A stretch of DNA of 64,000 nucleotides from Pseudomonas mohnii (GTDB lineage: Bacteria; Pseudomonadota; Gammaproteobacteria; Pseudomonadales; Pseudomonadaceae). A program made the translations under genes and the position numbers. The notes under the pieces are model-generated. The model was not told the DNA's origin, ran no database searches, and saw nothing but the letters and a program-made list of their open reading frames with translations. Shown piece after piece: positions 34,814 to 44,212 of the stretch. Position 1 is the first letter of the stretch; the number at the start of each line of letters is the position of its first letter. Location of the stretch: positions 186,001 to 250,000 of the forward strand of contig NZ_FNRV01000001.1 in the NCBI RefSeq assembly GCF_900105115.1, in the 5' to 3' direction.

Positions 34814-35071
34814 GCTGTGGACTCCTGAAGTTCGACAACGGTGACGTTCCAATGAAGGTCACCCGCTGGATGTTTGTCAGGCCACAAAATAGGCGGCACG
34901 CCTCGCCGGGAGAATATGGACATGGCGCAACGTCATGTTGCGTCGTGCGCAAAAGATGCCTGGGCAGTCTGCTGGAACCACCGTCGGAACGTGGTCGCTA
35001 TGAATGCCAGACGAATACGGATGCGCTACTACAATGAGTAGAACTTCCGGGGCCTGACAGGCAGCGATCGA

Positions 35072-36004
35072 ATGTGGATGAAACACCAACTCTGCGTCGT
35101 TCGGCCGATTCGTTTCGCAACCGCCTCGCTCATCCTCGTCACCTCCATTGCCGGCGCAGAGGATCTCGAGCCCAGGTCCTACGCCAATACGCCGGTCGGT
35201 ATCAACTTCCTGCTCATGGGCTATAGCGATCTCCATGGCAACGTGACGGCCAACCCCTCGGTCCCGCTCCAGGATGCCAAGCTCGATATCAAGACTGTCG
35301 TGTTTGCCTATGCCAGATCCCTCGACATCTGGGGCCGCTCCGGGAAGTTCGATATCGTCGTGCCTGAGGCAAAATTGACGGGTTCTGCCCTGTTTGCCGG
35401 CGAGCCCAAGGAGCGAAATGTGACGGGTTTGATCGATCCAAGATTTCGCTTCTCGGTCAACGTGTATGGCGCCCCGGCGATGTCCCTGGCTGAATTCCCC
35501 AGCTATAAACAGGATGTGATTATCGGCACCAGCCTGGCGATCACGGCGCCACTCGGCCAGTACGACGCGAACAAGCTGGTGAATCTCGGCAACAACCGCT
35601 GGTCGTTCAAGCCCGAACTCGGGATTTCCAAGCGTCTGGGACCCGTGACCCTGGAATTGTCCGCAGCGGCAACTTATTACACCGACAACAACGAGTACCT
35701 TGGCAACCGCACACTTTCCCAGAACCCGATTTACCAGGTGCAGGCGCATCTTATCTATGCCTTTGAGAGCGGAGTCTGGGTCTCGCTGGATTCGACCTAC
35801 TATGAGGGGGGGAGTACTTCAATCGATGGCGTCGGCAACCATGACTTCCAGGAAAATACGCGCTACGGATGCACCCTCACGCTACCGTTGAACCGCAACC
35901 ATTCAGTGAAGCTCAATGCGAGCAATGGCGGACATACTCGTACGGGCAGCGAATACGATGCCATTGGCGTCGTCTGGCAATATCGCTTCGGCGCAGGGCT
36001 TTGA
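35072..36004 (+). CDS. Outer-membrane protein, phenol MetA-type (PF13557-like)
   Basis: A 310-residue outer-membrane barrel with a signal peptide (FATASLILVTSIAGA, cut before EDLEPRSYANTPVGINFLLMGY). Family signs are DPRFRFSVNVYGAPAMSLAEF, IIGTSLAITAPLGQYDANKLVNLGNNRWSFKPELGISK and a C-terminal WQYRFGAGL. Proteins of this family are thought to help hydrophobic substrates cross the outer membrane. It is divergent from the MFS gene and transcribed alone. It is a distant paralogue of the protein at 6341. Confidence 0.85.
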   Translation: MWMKHQLCVVRPIRFATASLILVTSIAGAEDLEPRSYANTPVGINFLLMGYSDLHGNVTANPSVPLQDAKLDIKTVVFAYARSLDIWGRSGKFDIVVPEAKLTGSALFAGEPKERNVTGLIDPRFRFSVNVYGAPAMSLAEFPSYKQDVIIGTSLAITAPLGQYDANKLVNLGNNRWSFKPELGISKRLGPVTLELSAAATYYTDNNEYLGNRTLSQNPIYQVQAHLIYAFESGVWVSLDSTYYEGGSTSIDGVGNHDFQENTRYGCTLTLPLNRNHSVKLNASNGGHTRTGSEYDAIGVVWQYRFGAGL

Positions 36005-36359
36005 AACCGGGGCTTGCGCTGTATTCCATTCATGCATCGGTGGAATATTCGACTGAGTCTGATTATTGACCAATACCCGCAAGTGGTTCAGGAAAATCGA
36101 GCGTCACTTAATCTGATTCGATGGATAAAGACCGGCAAGCCGCGCTATCACCACACCCACATAAACTAAATCCGCATCGGATTCGGTTTTATCTTGTGGA
36201 TTGGTCATATCGCCTCCCTGAGGCCGAATAGTTGCTTTATATGGCGTCTATGTTCGAATTACATTCTGAACCCCTTCCCTGTCTGTGCCCGTTTTTTCAA
36301 CGGCCCGAGACGCCCTCCCCCGTTAACGCGCTGCACCTGTCTCAAGCGCGTTGAAACCA
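36005..36359. other. Intergenic gap downstream of the PF13557-like gene
   Basis: The two flanking genes converge here. The only structure seen is a weak stem ATCCG-CAT-CGGAT at 36170-36182 followed by a short T-run, a possible terminator for the rightward gene. No coding potential was recognised. Confidence 0.4.
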
Positions 36360-39300
36360 CTAGTGTTGACGCCGATAAAAAGCCCGTTTCACAAACTCGG
36401 CCGACACCATGTACACCAGACTGATTGCCAGCATCAGCAACAGGATATGGAATGGCAAAGGCACCAGGCCGAACCAGGGGGCTACCGGGCTGTACGGCAG
36501 ACCTATGGCCAGCAGGCCGATGCCCAGTGCACTGACGATCAGCAGTTTCGCCGGGCGGCTTTGGTAAAACGGTTTGTAGGTGCGCACGATGAAGATCGTC
36601 AGCAGTTGAGTCAGCAGCGACTCAACGAACCAACCGCTGCGAAATACTGCAGGAACCATCTCTGCCAGCAGGTACAGGGCCACGAACGTCAGGATGTCGA
36701 ACAGCGAGCTCACCAGCCCGAACACCACCATGAAGTTACGTATCTGCTTGATGTTCCATCGGTGAGGCGTGCTTTCCCATTCCCGGTCAACGTTGTCGCT
36801 GGCAATTCCCATCGAAGGGATGTCGGCCAGGAAGTTATTGAGCAATATCTGCTTGGCCAGCAGCGGCAGGAAGGGTAGCGCCAGGGAAGCAAGGGCCATG
36901 CTGATCATGTTGCCGAAGTTGGCACTGGAGACAATCGATATGTATTTGAGGGTATTGGCGAAGGTATGACGCCCCTCTTCGATACCTTCGCGCAGGACAT
37001 TCAGATCGTGTTCCAGCAGCACAAAGTCGGCGGCCTGCTTGGCCACGTCGGCCGCGTTGTCCACGGAAATCCCGATGTCGGCGACTTGCAGCGCCGGGGC
37101 ATCATTGATGCCATCGCCCATGTAGCCGACCACATGCCCGGTCTTTTGCAGGGCCCGGATGATGCGCTCCTTCTGATTGGGATCGACCTCGGCGAACAGG
37201 GTTGTCCGGGGGGCCAAGTGCATCAAGGCTTCATCTTTCATCACCGAGAGTTCACCGCCGGTGATGATTCGCTCCACCGGCAGGCCCACCGCCTGGCCGA
37301 CATGGCGGACGACCAGATGGTTGTCGCCGCTGATGATCTTCACTTGCACACCCAGCCCGTCCAGGGTGGCGAGCGTGTCCTTGACCCCGGGTTCCGGCGG
37401 GTCAAAAAACAACAGAAAGCCGCGAAAGGTCATGTCCTTTTCTTCGTCGCGGTCATAGTGCGGCTGATCGGGCAATGCACGGGTGGCAATGCCCAGGACG
37501 CGAAAGCCCTGCTCGCTCCAGTCCGCGAAACGTTGCGCGATCGTCGCCCGCTCCGCGTCGTTCAACGTGACAACCTGTTCACCACGGCGCAGGTGCGTGC
37601 AAACCTCAAGCACATTGTCCAGGGCGCCTTTGGTGACCATCAGTCTGCTGGCCCCGGGCGCATTGGCCACCGCCACGCTGAGGCGTTTACGGACAAAGTC
37701 ATAGGGGACTTCATCAAGTTTGATGACATCGGCGCACGGTGCCAGGTCTTTGCCGGCCAGGGTGATGGCATCGTCCATCGCGTTACGCATGCCTGTCTGC
37801 AAACTGGAATTGAACACCGCCAGCTGCAGGACATCAGTGGCGGCGACGCCCTCCACATCCATCGCAGCGTCCAGCACCACGACACCCCGGGTCAGCGTAC
37901 CGGTCTTGTCGGTACACAGGATGTCCATGGCCCCCAGGTTTTCGATGGCGTTGAGGTGACGCACGATCACCCCTTTCGCCGCCATGCGCTGCGCGCCTTT
38001 GGCCAGCGTAATGCTGAGAATCGCCGGCAACAGTTCCGGCGACAAACCAATGGACAAGGCGATGGCGAATAGCAGCGTGTCGAGGGTCGGGCGATGCAGC
38101 AAGATGTTGATGCCGAACACGACGATCGTGATCACCAGCATCACCCGCAGCAACAAGGCACCGAAACGACGCAAGCCACGCTCGAACTCCGTTTCGGGAG
38201 GCCTGAGCGACAAGGTCTTGGCGATGTGGCCGATCTCGCTGTCCTGGGCATAGCGCGTCACAAGCACCTCGGCGGTACCGCTACGGACCGAGGTGCCCAT
38301 GAACACACAATTGTGGCGCTGCCCCACGGTGGCCTCAGGGGCGCAATCACCTGGCAGCTTTTCGACCGGAAAGGTTTCGCCGGTCAGCAGGCTCTCGGCG
38401 ATGAAGCAGTCGAGGGCCTGCAGGATGCGGCCATCGGCGGCGATCAGGCTGCCGGCGCTGAGTAACAGGACGTCACCTGGCACCACGTCACTGGCGGCAA
38501 CCTCCAGGGTCTTGCCCTCCCGACGGACCGTTGCGCGCAAGGCGATCTTGTTGCGTAGCTGCTCCACCGCGTGGCTGGCACGATTTTCATACCAGGCGCT
38601 GAGGACAGCGCTGATCAGCACAATACACCCGACAATCGCCGCGTCGAGCCAGTCGCCCACCACCACGGCCACCACCGCGCCGGCAATCAGAATAAGCACC
38701 AACGGCGTGCGCATTTGTTCCAGCACCAGCCTGGCCAATCCCTGTGGCCGGTCCTTGGCCTGGGTTGGTGCGCTGCGCAGTCGCGCCTTGGCCTGGGCCT
38801 GGCTCAACCCCGTCGGATTACTGTGCAAGGTGCTGAACAACTCGCTGAGCGACGGGCTCCAATAATCGGCGCAGACATCATGCGTCGGTTTTGTCGTGGT
38901 GGAATGCCATTCGCGATGCGCCAGCCAGAGACCGGGCAACATCGGTAACCAGAACGTCAGGCCGCGAAACAGCAGCGTGGCAGACAACGCCACGGCTACG
39001 TTCACCCCGACCCAATGCAACGTCACCACGGCTGCGGCTTCGAAGGCCCCAAGACCACCCGGCACAATGCCGATACTGCGCAGAACGCTGGCCAGCATGA
39101 AGCCGGCAAATAACCCCAGGGGCGGTGCCGAGACGCCCAACGCTCGCACCAGGACCCACAGCGTTGCACTGTCCAGCAGGATGATCGCTAGTTCCAGCAA
39201 CGTGATGCGCCAGAGCAAGGCGTGGCTGCGTACCAGCTGTCGATCCGCTCCGGTGAGCAACGCAAGGCCTTTGGCGATCATCGAAAAACGCTGCCCCGGC

Positions 39301-39917
39301 ACATGGGTCGCCAGGCGTGTGTTGCCGGCCAGCCTTGGCGTGGCAACCGCCAGCATCAGGCTGACCGCCACGAACACCACACAGGTCACCAATAAAGCCG
39401 CCGTTGCATGCCCCTGGAAAATCACCACCGGCAGTGCCACGCCAACGGACAGCACATAGGCCAGGAAGTACCCGGACAGATCCAGGACAAGGCACGCCAG
39501 CACGACGGGTCTGGCGAACCCCAGGCGCACGAACGAGGCGACAACCGCAAAGGCCCCGCTGATGCCGGAAGACGGCAAGGCTTGATCGACAAACAGCTTC
39601 ATCAAGCTGAGCTTGCCCGCTTCCCAGAGTGAAAGATGCTGAGCCCCGGCCTTGAGCACCACACGAAAAACCTGCCCCTGCGCCATATAGGTCAGGGCTT
39701 GCAAGCCTAAGGCGGCGATGAGCCACAGTGGCTCTGCCTCCGTCAGCAGGCGTGTGAAGGATTCGACGTCCGTGAATTGCAGTGCGACGCCCACCACCGT
39801 CGCAAACATGGCGGCTCCCAGCAGCCATGTCAGCCAGAGTGCGGGACGACTGAAATGCTGGCCGTCTTCCAGCGCAGCTGAAGGGGGAAAGTCTGGAATG
39901 GGTAATTTGACAGACAT
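36360..39917 (-). CDS. Fusion: LPG-synthase-type membrane domain + MgtA-like P-type ATPase
   Basis: A 1185-residue polytopic protein. Residues ~16-336 form an eight-helix domain like the flippase part of lysylphosphatidylglycerol synthase/AglD (ALPSSGISGAFAVVASFVRLGFA, IVPGGLGAFEAAAVV). A linker then leads to a P-type ATPase at ~345-1184 with LLTGE (actuator), LSPELLPAIL in helix 4, phosphorylation site CTDKTGTLT and GDGINDAPALQVADIGI. Helix 4 and overall order match the P3B magnesium importers MgtA/MgtB. ATG 39917 was chosen because the fold starts after it; the frame is open to 40064. Both domains look intact, so this appears to be a real fusion coupling Mg2+ transport to a lipid-facing domain. 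Confidence 0.88.
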   Translation of the reverse strand: MSVKLPIPDFPPSAALEDGQHFSRPALWLTWLLGAAMFATVVGVALQFTDVESFTRLLTEAEPLWLIAALGLQALTYMAQGQVFRVVLKAGAQHLSLWEAGKLSLMKLFVDQALPSSGISGAFAVVASFVRLGFARPVVLACLVLDLSGYFLAYVLSVGVALPVVIFQGHATAALLVTCVVFVAVSLMLAVATPRLAGNTRLATHVPGQRFSMIAKGLALLTGADRQLVRSHALLWRITLLELAIILLDSATLWVLVRALGVSAPPLGLFAGFMLASVLRSIGIVPGGLGAFEAAAVVTLHWVGVNVAVALSATLLFRGLTFWLPMLPGLWLAHREWHSTTTKPTHDVCADYWSPSLSELFSTLHSNPTGLSQAQAKARLRSAPTQAKDRPQGLARLVLEQMRTPLVLILIAGAVVAVVVGDWLDAAIVGCIVLISAVLSAWYENRASHAVEQLRNKIALRATVRREGKTLEVAASDVVPGDVLLLSAGSLIAADGRILQALDCFIAESLLTGETFPVEKLPGDCAPEATVGQRHNCVFMGTSVRSGTAEVLVTRYAQDSEIGHIAKTLSLRPPETEFERGLRRFGALLLRVMLVITIVVFGINILLHRPTLDTLLFAIALSIGLSPELLPAILSITLAKGAQRMAAKGVIVRHLNAIENLGAMDILCTDKTGTLTRGVVVLDAAMDVEGVAATDVLQLAVFNSSLQTGMRNAMDDAITLAGKDLAPCADVIKLDEVPYDFVRKRLSVAVANAPGASRLMVTKGALDNVLEVCTHLRRGEQVVTLNDAERATIAQRFADWSEQGFRVLGIATRALPDQPHYDRDEEKDMTFRGFLLFFDPPEPGVKDTLATLDGLGVQVKIISGDNHLVVRHVGQAVGLPVERIITGGELSVMKDEALMHLAPRTTLFAEVDPNQKERIIRALQKTGHVVGYMGDGINDAPALQVADIGISVDNAADVAKQAADFVLLEHDLNVLREGIEEGRHTFANTLKYISIVSSANFGNMISMALASLALPFLPLLAKQILLNNFLADIPSMGIASDNVDREWESTPHRWNIKQIRNFMVVFGLVSSLFDILTFVALYLLAEMVPAVFRSGWFVESLLTQLLTIFIVRTYKPFYQSRPAKLLIVSALGIGLLAIGLPYSPVAPWFGLVPLPFHILLLMLAISLVYMVSAEFVKRAFYRRQH

Positions 39918-40075
39918 GCCGGGGCCCTGAGCAATTTGGCAGATCGCTGGATTCTGGGCCCGTGTGGGCGGACGGGATTGATTAATGTCAATTCCGCGTG
40001 CTCGAGCGGGTTCAGTCCGGTGGGACACTGCTGCCGGTCTCCGGGTACCCGCAGCGCTGAGCAAGCCGACCGGGC

Positions 40076-40747
40076 CTAGGGGGAATGTATTATTTGCGCG
40101 TTATTGTCGATGAGGGTTTGTATGATCTCGACCGATCCGTTGATGGCAAATTGAACGCCCATGCACACCAATATAAAACCCATCAAACGGGAAATGGCAT
40201 CGATACCCGACTCCCCCGTGACCTTCATGATTAAGTCCGACGCGCGCAAGCAACCCCAAAGTGTCAACGCGGTGACAAGGAAAATTAAAGGTGGAGCCGT
40301 CAGCAGCACCCATTGCGGAAAGGTGGTGTTGTTTTTAATGGTGGCAGAGGCACTGATGATCATTGCGATCGTGCCAGGGCCGGCTGTGCTGGGCATGGCC
40401 AGGGGGATGAACGCGAAGCTGGTTTTTTTCGCCGCGCTATCGCTGCAAGCGGTTTCGCGAGGCTTGGGAAACAACATGTTCGAGCCGATCACGACAAGTA
40501 TCCCACCACCGGCAATCCGCAAGCCCGGGATCGAAATACTGAATACACCCATCACGAACTCACCGATGTAATAGGTCACCAGCATAATGATGAAGACGTA
40601 AACTGCCGTCAGGAAGGCCTGCTGGTTTTTTTCTTCACGACTGAACCCTTGGGATAACGCCAGAAAAAGCGCCACGGTGGTGGGTGGATTGATCAATGGC
40701 AACAATGCCAACAACCCGAGCGTGACGGCGTCGAATAAATGGTTCAT
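40076..40747 (-). CDS. MarC-family inner-membrane protein
   Basis: A 223-residue membrane protein with six helices. It has the family motif LLPLINPPTTVALFLALSQGFSREEKNQQA near the N-terminus and FAFIPLAMPSTAGPGTIAMIISASA in the middle. MarC/UPF0056 proteins have no established substrate. The stop lies 158 bases upstream of the fusion gene in the same orientation, so co-transcription is possible. Confidence 0.9.
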   Translation of the reverse strand: MNHLFDAVTLGLLALLPLINPPTTVALFLALSQGFSREEKNQQAFLTAVYVFIIMLVTYYIGEFVMGVFSISIPGLRIAGGGILVVIGSNMLFPKPRETACSDSAAKKTSFAFIPLAMPSTAGPGTIAMIISASATIKNNTTFPQWVLLTAPPLIFLVTALTLWGCLRASDLIMKVTGESGIDAISRLMGFILVCMGVQFAINGSVEIIQTLIDNNAQIIHSP

Positions 40748-40929
40748 CCCTATCCACCCTGCAAGTCACTAAAACACTTCGTGGTGCGTGATTACGGAGC
40801 CGACTGAGTGTCGACATGTGCTACACAACTTCCCTTTCGGGGCGGCATTCGAATGCCAGGCAAGTAACGCCAGACAAGTCTAGGTGCGATGTGGGTTTTC
40901 ACCACTGACGGTGAGAATCTGGCCATACA

Positions 40930-40943
40930 TTGATTTAAATCAG
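40930..40943. promoter_or_regulatory. ANR/FNR-like box upstream of the antiporter
   Basis: TTGAT-TTAA-ATCAG matches the FNR/ANR consensus TTGATNNNNATCAA with one mismatch. It is centred about 105 bases before the antiporter start. Activation from -41.5 would place transcription start near 40978. It suggests oxygen-limited control of the antiporter. Confidence 0.55.
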
Positions 40944-41041
40944 ATGACCCGACTACGCGCGAATCCAACGTGGCTCATACTCACCGAGCACGTTTTGCGC
41001 GGCTTACATCCGAAGCCGGCCACTGCACAGGCATGCCGTCG

Positions 41042-42232
41042 ATGTATCAGAACCTCGCCCTCTTCGCCGCTTTCCTCCTGTTCTACAGCCTATTTGCCGG
41101 GGGGATCGAGACACGCCTGCTCAATGGTCCCCTGATGTTCATGCTCGTCGGCCTGATTCTCGGTCCAGCGTTCCTGGGCGTTTTGCAGCCCCGGATCGAC
41201 AAGGACGGCCTGAGGATGCTCGCAGAGCTGACATTGGCGATCATTTTGTTCAGCGATGCCGCCAATGCCGACCTGAAGATTCTCAAGGCCCACGAAGGTT
41301 TGCCCTTGCGCCTGCTGATGATCGGGCTGCCCCTGACCATGCTCAGTGGTTGGCTGATCGGTCGCTGGCTGTTCCCGCAGATACCGCCGGTGGAACTGGC
41401 AATCATGGCGACCCTCTTGGCTCCCACCGACGCGGCGCTGGGCAAGGCTGTGATGAGCAATCCCAAGGTTCCCGGCGCCGTGCGTGAAGGGTTGAACGTC
41501 GAGAGCGGGTTGAATGACGGTATCTGCGTTCCGGTGCTGTTGATGTTCCTGGCATTGCTGATCGAAGAGCAGACCCGTTCCCCCCTGTCACTGGCCGGGG
41601 AGTTGTTCATCGAGGAACTGGGGATCGGTGCCGTCGTCGGGCTGGCCCTGACTTTGATCGCCTGGCTGATGTTTCGCTACGCCTCAAAACAGAGTTGGCA
41701 ATCCCCCATATGGTCACAACTGACGCTGCCCGGACTGGCCCTCCTGTGCTTTGCCACAGCGCAAACACTCGGTGGCAGCGGGTTTATCGCCGCGTTCGTC
41801 GGCGGGTTACTGGCGAGCAGTCTGTTTTCCGAGCAAAAGCATCGCTTGCTCGAGGCCAGCGAAGAATTCGCCACCCCGCTATCGGTCATAACCTGGATCG
41901 TGTTCGGCGCGCTGGTCATCCCTCGGGTCTGGGGCAATCTCACCCCGGCCATCTGGTTCTATGCGGTGCTGAGCCTGACGGTGATCCGCGTGCTGCCGGT
42001 ACTGATCAGCCTGGCAGGCACGGCCTTCGATTACGAAACGCGACTGTTCATCGGTTGGTTCGGCCCACGCGGACTGGCCACCATCGTCTTTGCCATCATG
42101 ATCCTGGATTACCCGCTGGAGGCCGGTCGCATGGTAGGCGCCATCGCGGTCTGCACGGTTCTACTCAGCGTGGTATTGCATGGCTTGAGCGCCAATCCAT
42201 GGGTTTCGCGGCTGGCCCGTCGCGAGCGTTGA
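41042..42232 (+). CDS. Cation:proton antiporter, CPA1 type
   Basis: A 396-residue membrane protein with about 12 helices. Motifs of Na+(K+)/H+ exchangers are GPLMFMLVGLILGPAFLG, APTDAALGKAVMSNPKVPGAVREGLNVESGLNDGICVPV (the ion-binding core with ESGLNDG) and FIGWFGPRGLATIVFA near the C-terminus. It probably exchanges Na+ or K+ for H+. Start chosen at ATG 41042, where the first helix begins; ATG 41033 is an alternative, and neither has a strong ribosome site. Confidence 0.9.
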   Translation: MYQNLALFAAFLLFYSLFAGGIETRLLNGPLMFMLVGLILGPAFLGVLQPRIDKDGLRMLAELTLAIILFSDAANADLKILKAHEGLPLRLLMIGLPLTMLSGWLIGRWLFPQIPPVELAIMATLLAPTDAALGKAVMSNPKVPGAVREGLNVESGLNDGICVPVLLMFLALLIEEQTRSPLSLAGELFIEELGIGAVVGLALTLIAWLMFRYASKQSWQSPIWSQLTLPGLALLCFATAQTLGGSGFIAAFVGGLLASSLFSEQKHRLLEASEEFATPLSVITWIVFGALVIPRVWGNLTPAIWFYAVLSLTVIRVLPVLISLAGTAFDYETRLFIGWFGPRGLATIVFAIMILDYPLEAGRMVGAIAVCTVLLSVVLHGLSANPWVSRLARRER

Positions 42233-42271
42233 TTGACTTATACGACTTTGCCCCTAGGCTTCAGGCTTATC

Positions 42272-42295
42272 TGTACAGAATTTCCGACTTGTACA
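42272..42295. promoter_or_regulatory. LitR/PplR-type box TGTACA-N12-TGTACA
   Basis: TGTACA at 42272-42277 and TGTACA at 42290-42295 are separated by exactly 12 bases. This fits the T(G/A)TACA-N12-TGTA(C/T)A motif that I recall for the MerR-type photoresponsive LitR/PplR regulators of Pseudomonas. It lies about 100 bases before the DUF2878 gene. Confidence 0.7.
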
Positions 42296-42397
42296 ACATT
42301 GCCTGGAACCTGCCATGTCCGCCTGCCTGTCCGCTTTCGCCACGACGTTCGCACCCCTGACCCCACATGCGCGCCGCCCATCGTCGTCGTGCGCCTG

Positions 42398-42889
42398 ATG
42401 TCGAGCCGGGCATGGCTTATCGGTAACGCACTATGGATGCAGGCCGGCTGGTGGGGCTGTGTGCTGGGCGCCAGGCACCCTTGGCTGCTACTGCTGATAG
42501 CGGTCGGCCTGGTGATCCATATCGCGATCTGTCCACGGCCGGGCAAGGAAGCCACTGCGCTCCTGCGCGTGGGCGTGGCCGGTTGGCTGATGGATGCCGG
42601 CCTGGGCGCGCTGGGGGTTTTCGAATTTGACCAGCCGCCCCTGCCCCTGTGGCTGGCACTGCTCTGGCTGGTGCTGGCGAGCGGGCTTCGCCACAGCCTG
42701 GCCTGGGCCCGGAAGCCGATGTGGCACGGCGTGCTGCTCGGCCTGATCGGTGGACCGCTGGCGTACATCGCCGGGGCGCCACTGGCCGGGGTCGGTTTGC
42801 CCTGGGGCACCCTTGGCACCGCCCTGCTGCTGGCGCCGCTGTGGGCAGCAGCTTTGCCCCTGGCCCTGCGACTGGCCGCGCCGCGTTGA
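42398..42889 (+). CDS. DUF2878 inner-membrane protein
   Basis: A 163-residue protein with four to five helices, beginning MSSRAWLIGNALWMQAGWWGCVLG. It matches DUF2878 proteins, which in pseudomonads sit in clusters with cyclopropane-fatty-acid synthase-like genes, DUF1365, DUF3833 and photolyase under light or stress control. The frame is open from 42233, but the upstream part covers the regulatory box and has no ribosome site. Function unknown. Confidence 0.8.
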   Translation: MSSRAWLIGNALWMQAGWWGCVLGARHPWLLLLIAVGLVIHIAICPRPGKEATALLRVGVAGWLMDAGLGALGVFEFDQPPLPLWLALLWLVLASGLRHSLAWARKPMWHGVLLGLIGGPLAYIAGAPLAGVGLPWGTLGTALLLAPLWAAALPLALRLAAPR

Positions 42890-42906
42890 CAAAATCAAGC
42901 CAGCCG

Positions 42907-43431
42907 CTAAGGCTGGCGGCGGAAGAACAGACTCACCTGCCCCAATTCGACGCCCAACTTGCTCATGCTCGAACGATTGATCAGGGTGTCGTCGTCCATC
43001 AGGTACATCCAGTCGTCGAAATCCACTTCCCAATGCTTGCCATCCACTGGCAGGTCAAGGCGATAGCGCCAGCGCAGCGCGTTGCCGGCGACCTCGCCCC
43101 GGGCTTCGCCAATCACATCGCTCGCCCGGCCACGCCAGCGCATGGGGCCATCCGGTTCCAGGGTCCAGACCCGCTGCTGGCGCGTACCGTCGCTGTAGAC
43201 AAACCGCTCGTCGAGGATCAGGCGCTGCCCCTCTCTATGGCTCTCAATCTGGACGTGGAATCGCTTGAGCACTTCGCCTGAGCGATTCTGGTACAGGCCC
43301 CAGGCTTGCACCGGCCGGGAAAAGAATGCCGCCAGATCCAGGCTCGGACGTTCCCGGGCGTAGTGCTCCACGCCGACATTGCCGCAGCTGGCCAGCAACA
43401 GGCTGCCCATCAGTAACAGTATTCGCCGCAT
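42907..43431 (-). CDS. DUF3833 lipoprotein
   Basis: A 174-residue lipoprotein. The signal sequence ends in the lipobox LLASC (Cys16). The remainder is beta-rich and matches DUF3833 (LDLAAFFSRPVQAWGLYQNRSGEVLKRF, VDFDDWMYLMDDDTLINRSSMSKLG). It is probably periplasmic and tethered to a membrane. It lies 39 bases downstream of the chalcone-isomerase-like gene and converges with DUF2878; all three belong to the same conserved cluster. No biochemical function is known to me. Confidence 0.88.
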   Translation of the reverse strand: MRRILLLMGSLLLASCGNVGVEHYARERPSLDLAAFFSRPVQAWGLYQNRSGEVLKRFHVQIESHREGQRLILDERFVYSDGTRQQRVWTLEPDGPMRWRGRASDVIGEARGEVAGNALRWRYRLDLPVDGKHWEVDFDDWMYLMDDDTLINRSSMSKLGVELGQVSLFFRRQP

Positions 43432-43470
43432 GTCTATCTCCTGTTCAGCAGGTTGGTATTCAGAACGCTG

Positions 43471-44028
43471 CTATTCAGCAGGACCGCCCTGCCCCAGCAG
43501 GCGTTGGCGCAACTGTGGATCTCGCGCCCGCGGGTCGAGCCAGATGTCGAAAAACGCACGGGCGAATCGGGCATCAGGCACTTGCCGGTGAAGCCGGTCG
43601 TCGACGTAAAACGTGCAGCCTTTGCCGGGCAGGTAGACCCCGGTAATGCGCATGCCGGGCTGGACATCAACGAAGGCTTCACGCATTTCAGCGGACCATC
43701 GTTGCAGGGTGGCATCGTCCAGGTTCGCCCCGCCCAGGCGACGCATTTCATCCAGGCTGGCCTCGACCAGCGTGTCCCTTGACAGTGCACGGCGATACGT
43801 CAATTCGAGCGCAAAGGGCTGACCCCACGCCGGCGGCGCCTCGGAGCTCCACAAGCGCGCGGTGTACAGGCTCATGCCAAACCAGGTGAAATCGCCCCGG
43901 CCGACCAGACGTGCCTCGGGGACGGATGGGCGCCAGTCCGCCGAGGCCGGCACCGAGAGCATCAGCAACAGCAGACAAGCCTTCGACAGGCGATGTTTGA
44001 AAATGCGTCTTGCGTCAGCCACGTTCAT
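43471..44028 (-). CDS. Chalcone-isomerase-like periplasmic protein
   Basis: A 185-residue exported protein with a signal peptide (LSKACLLLLMLSVPASA) and a chalcone-isomerase-like fold: WRPSVPEARLVGRGDFTWFGMSLYTARLWS, then RALSRDTLVEASLDEMRRLG. Bacterial members are not chalcone isomerases and may bind fatty acids, which would suit the lipid-modifying genes that usually accompany them. The ATG at 44028 has AGGAGG upstream. The light-type box at 44056-44079 directly precedes it. Confidence 0.85.
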   Translation of the reverse strand: MNVADARRIFKHRLSKACLLLLMLSVPASADWRPSVPEARLVGRGDFTWFGMSLYTARLWSSEAPPAWGQPFALELTYRRALSRDTLVEASLDEMRRLGGANLDDATLQRWSAEMREAFVDVQPGMRITGVYLPGKGCTFYVDDRLHRQVPDARFARAFFDIWLDPRARDPQLRQRLLGQGGPAE

Positions 44029-44055
44029 CAGAGCCTCCTGCTTGCAGCTCAATAT

Positions 44056-44079
44056 TGTACAAGAATAGCTGTTTGTATA
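44056..44079. promoter_or_regulatory. LitR/PplR-type box TGTACA-N12-TGTATA
   Basis: TGTACA (44056-44061) and TGTATA (44074-44079) are exactly 12 bases apart, the same spacing as the box at 42272. It lies 28 bases before the chalcone-isomerase-like ATG. A further TGTACA half-site is at 44106-44111. The gap 44029-44212 holds no gene. Confidence 0.7.
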
Positions 44080-44212
44080 GCTTTATGCCGAGCAGCGGCA
44101 AAACTTGTACAACGTTTGCGGTGAACGCCTCTCCAATGCAGGTGAGTTTTGACTTTCCGCGATAGACCTGGAGGTTTTCCATGGCGACGCGCGCCAGGCA
44201 GTTTCGTCTGGC

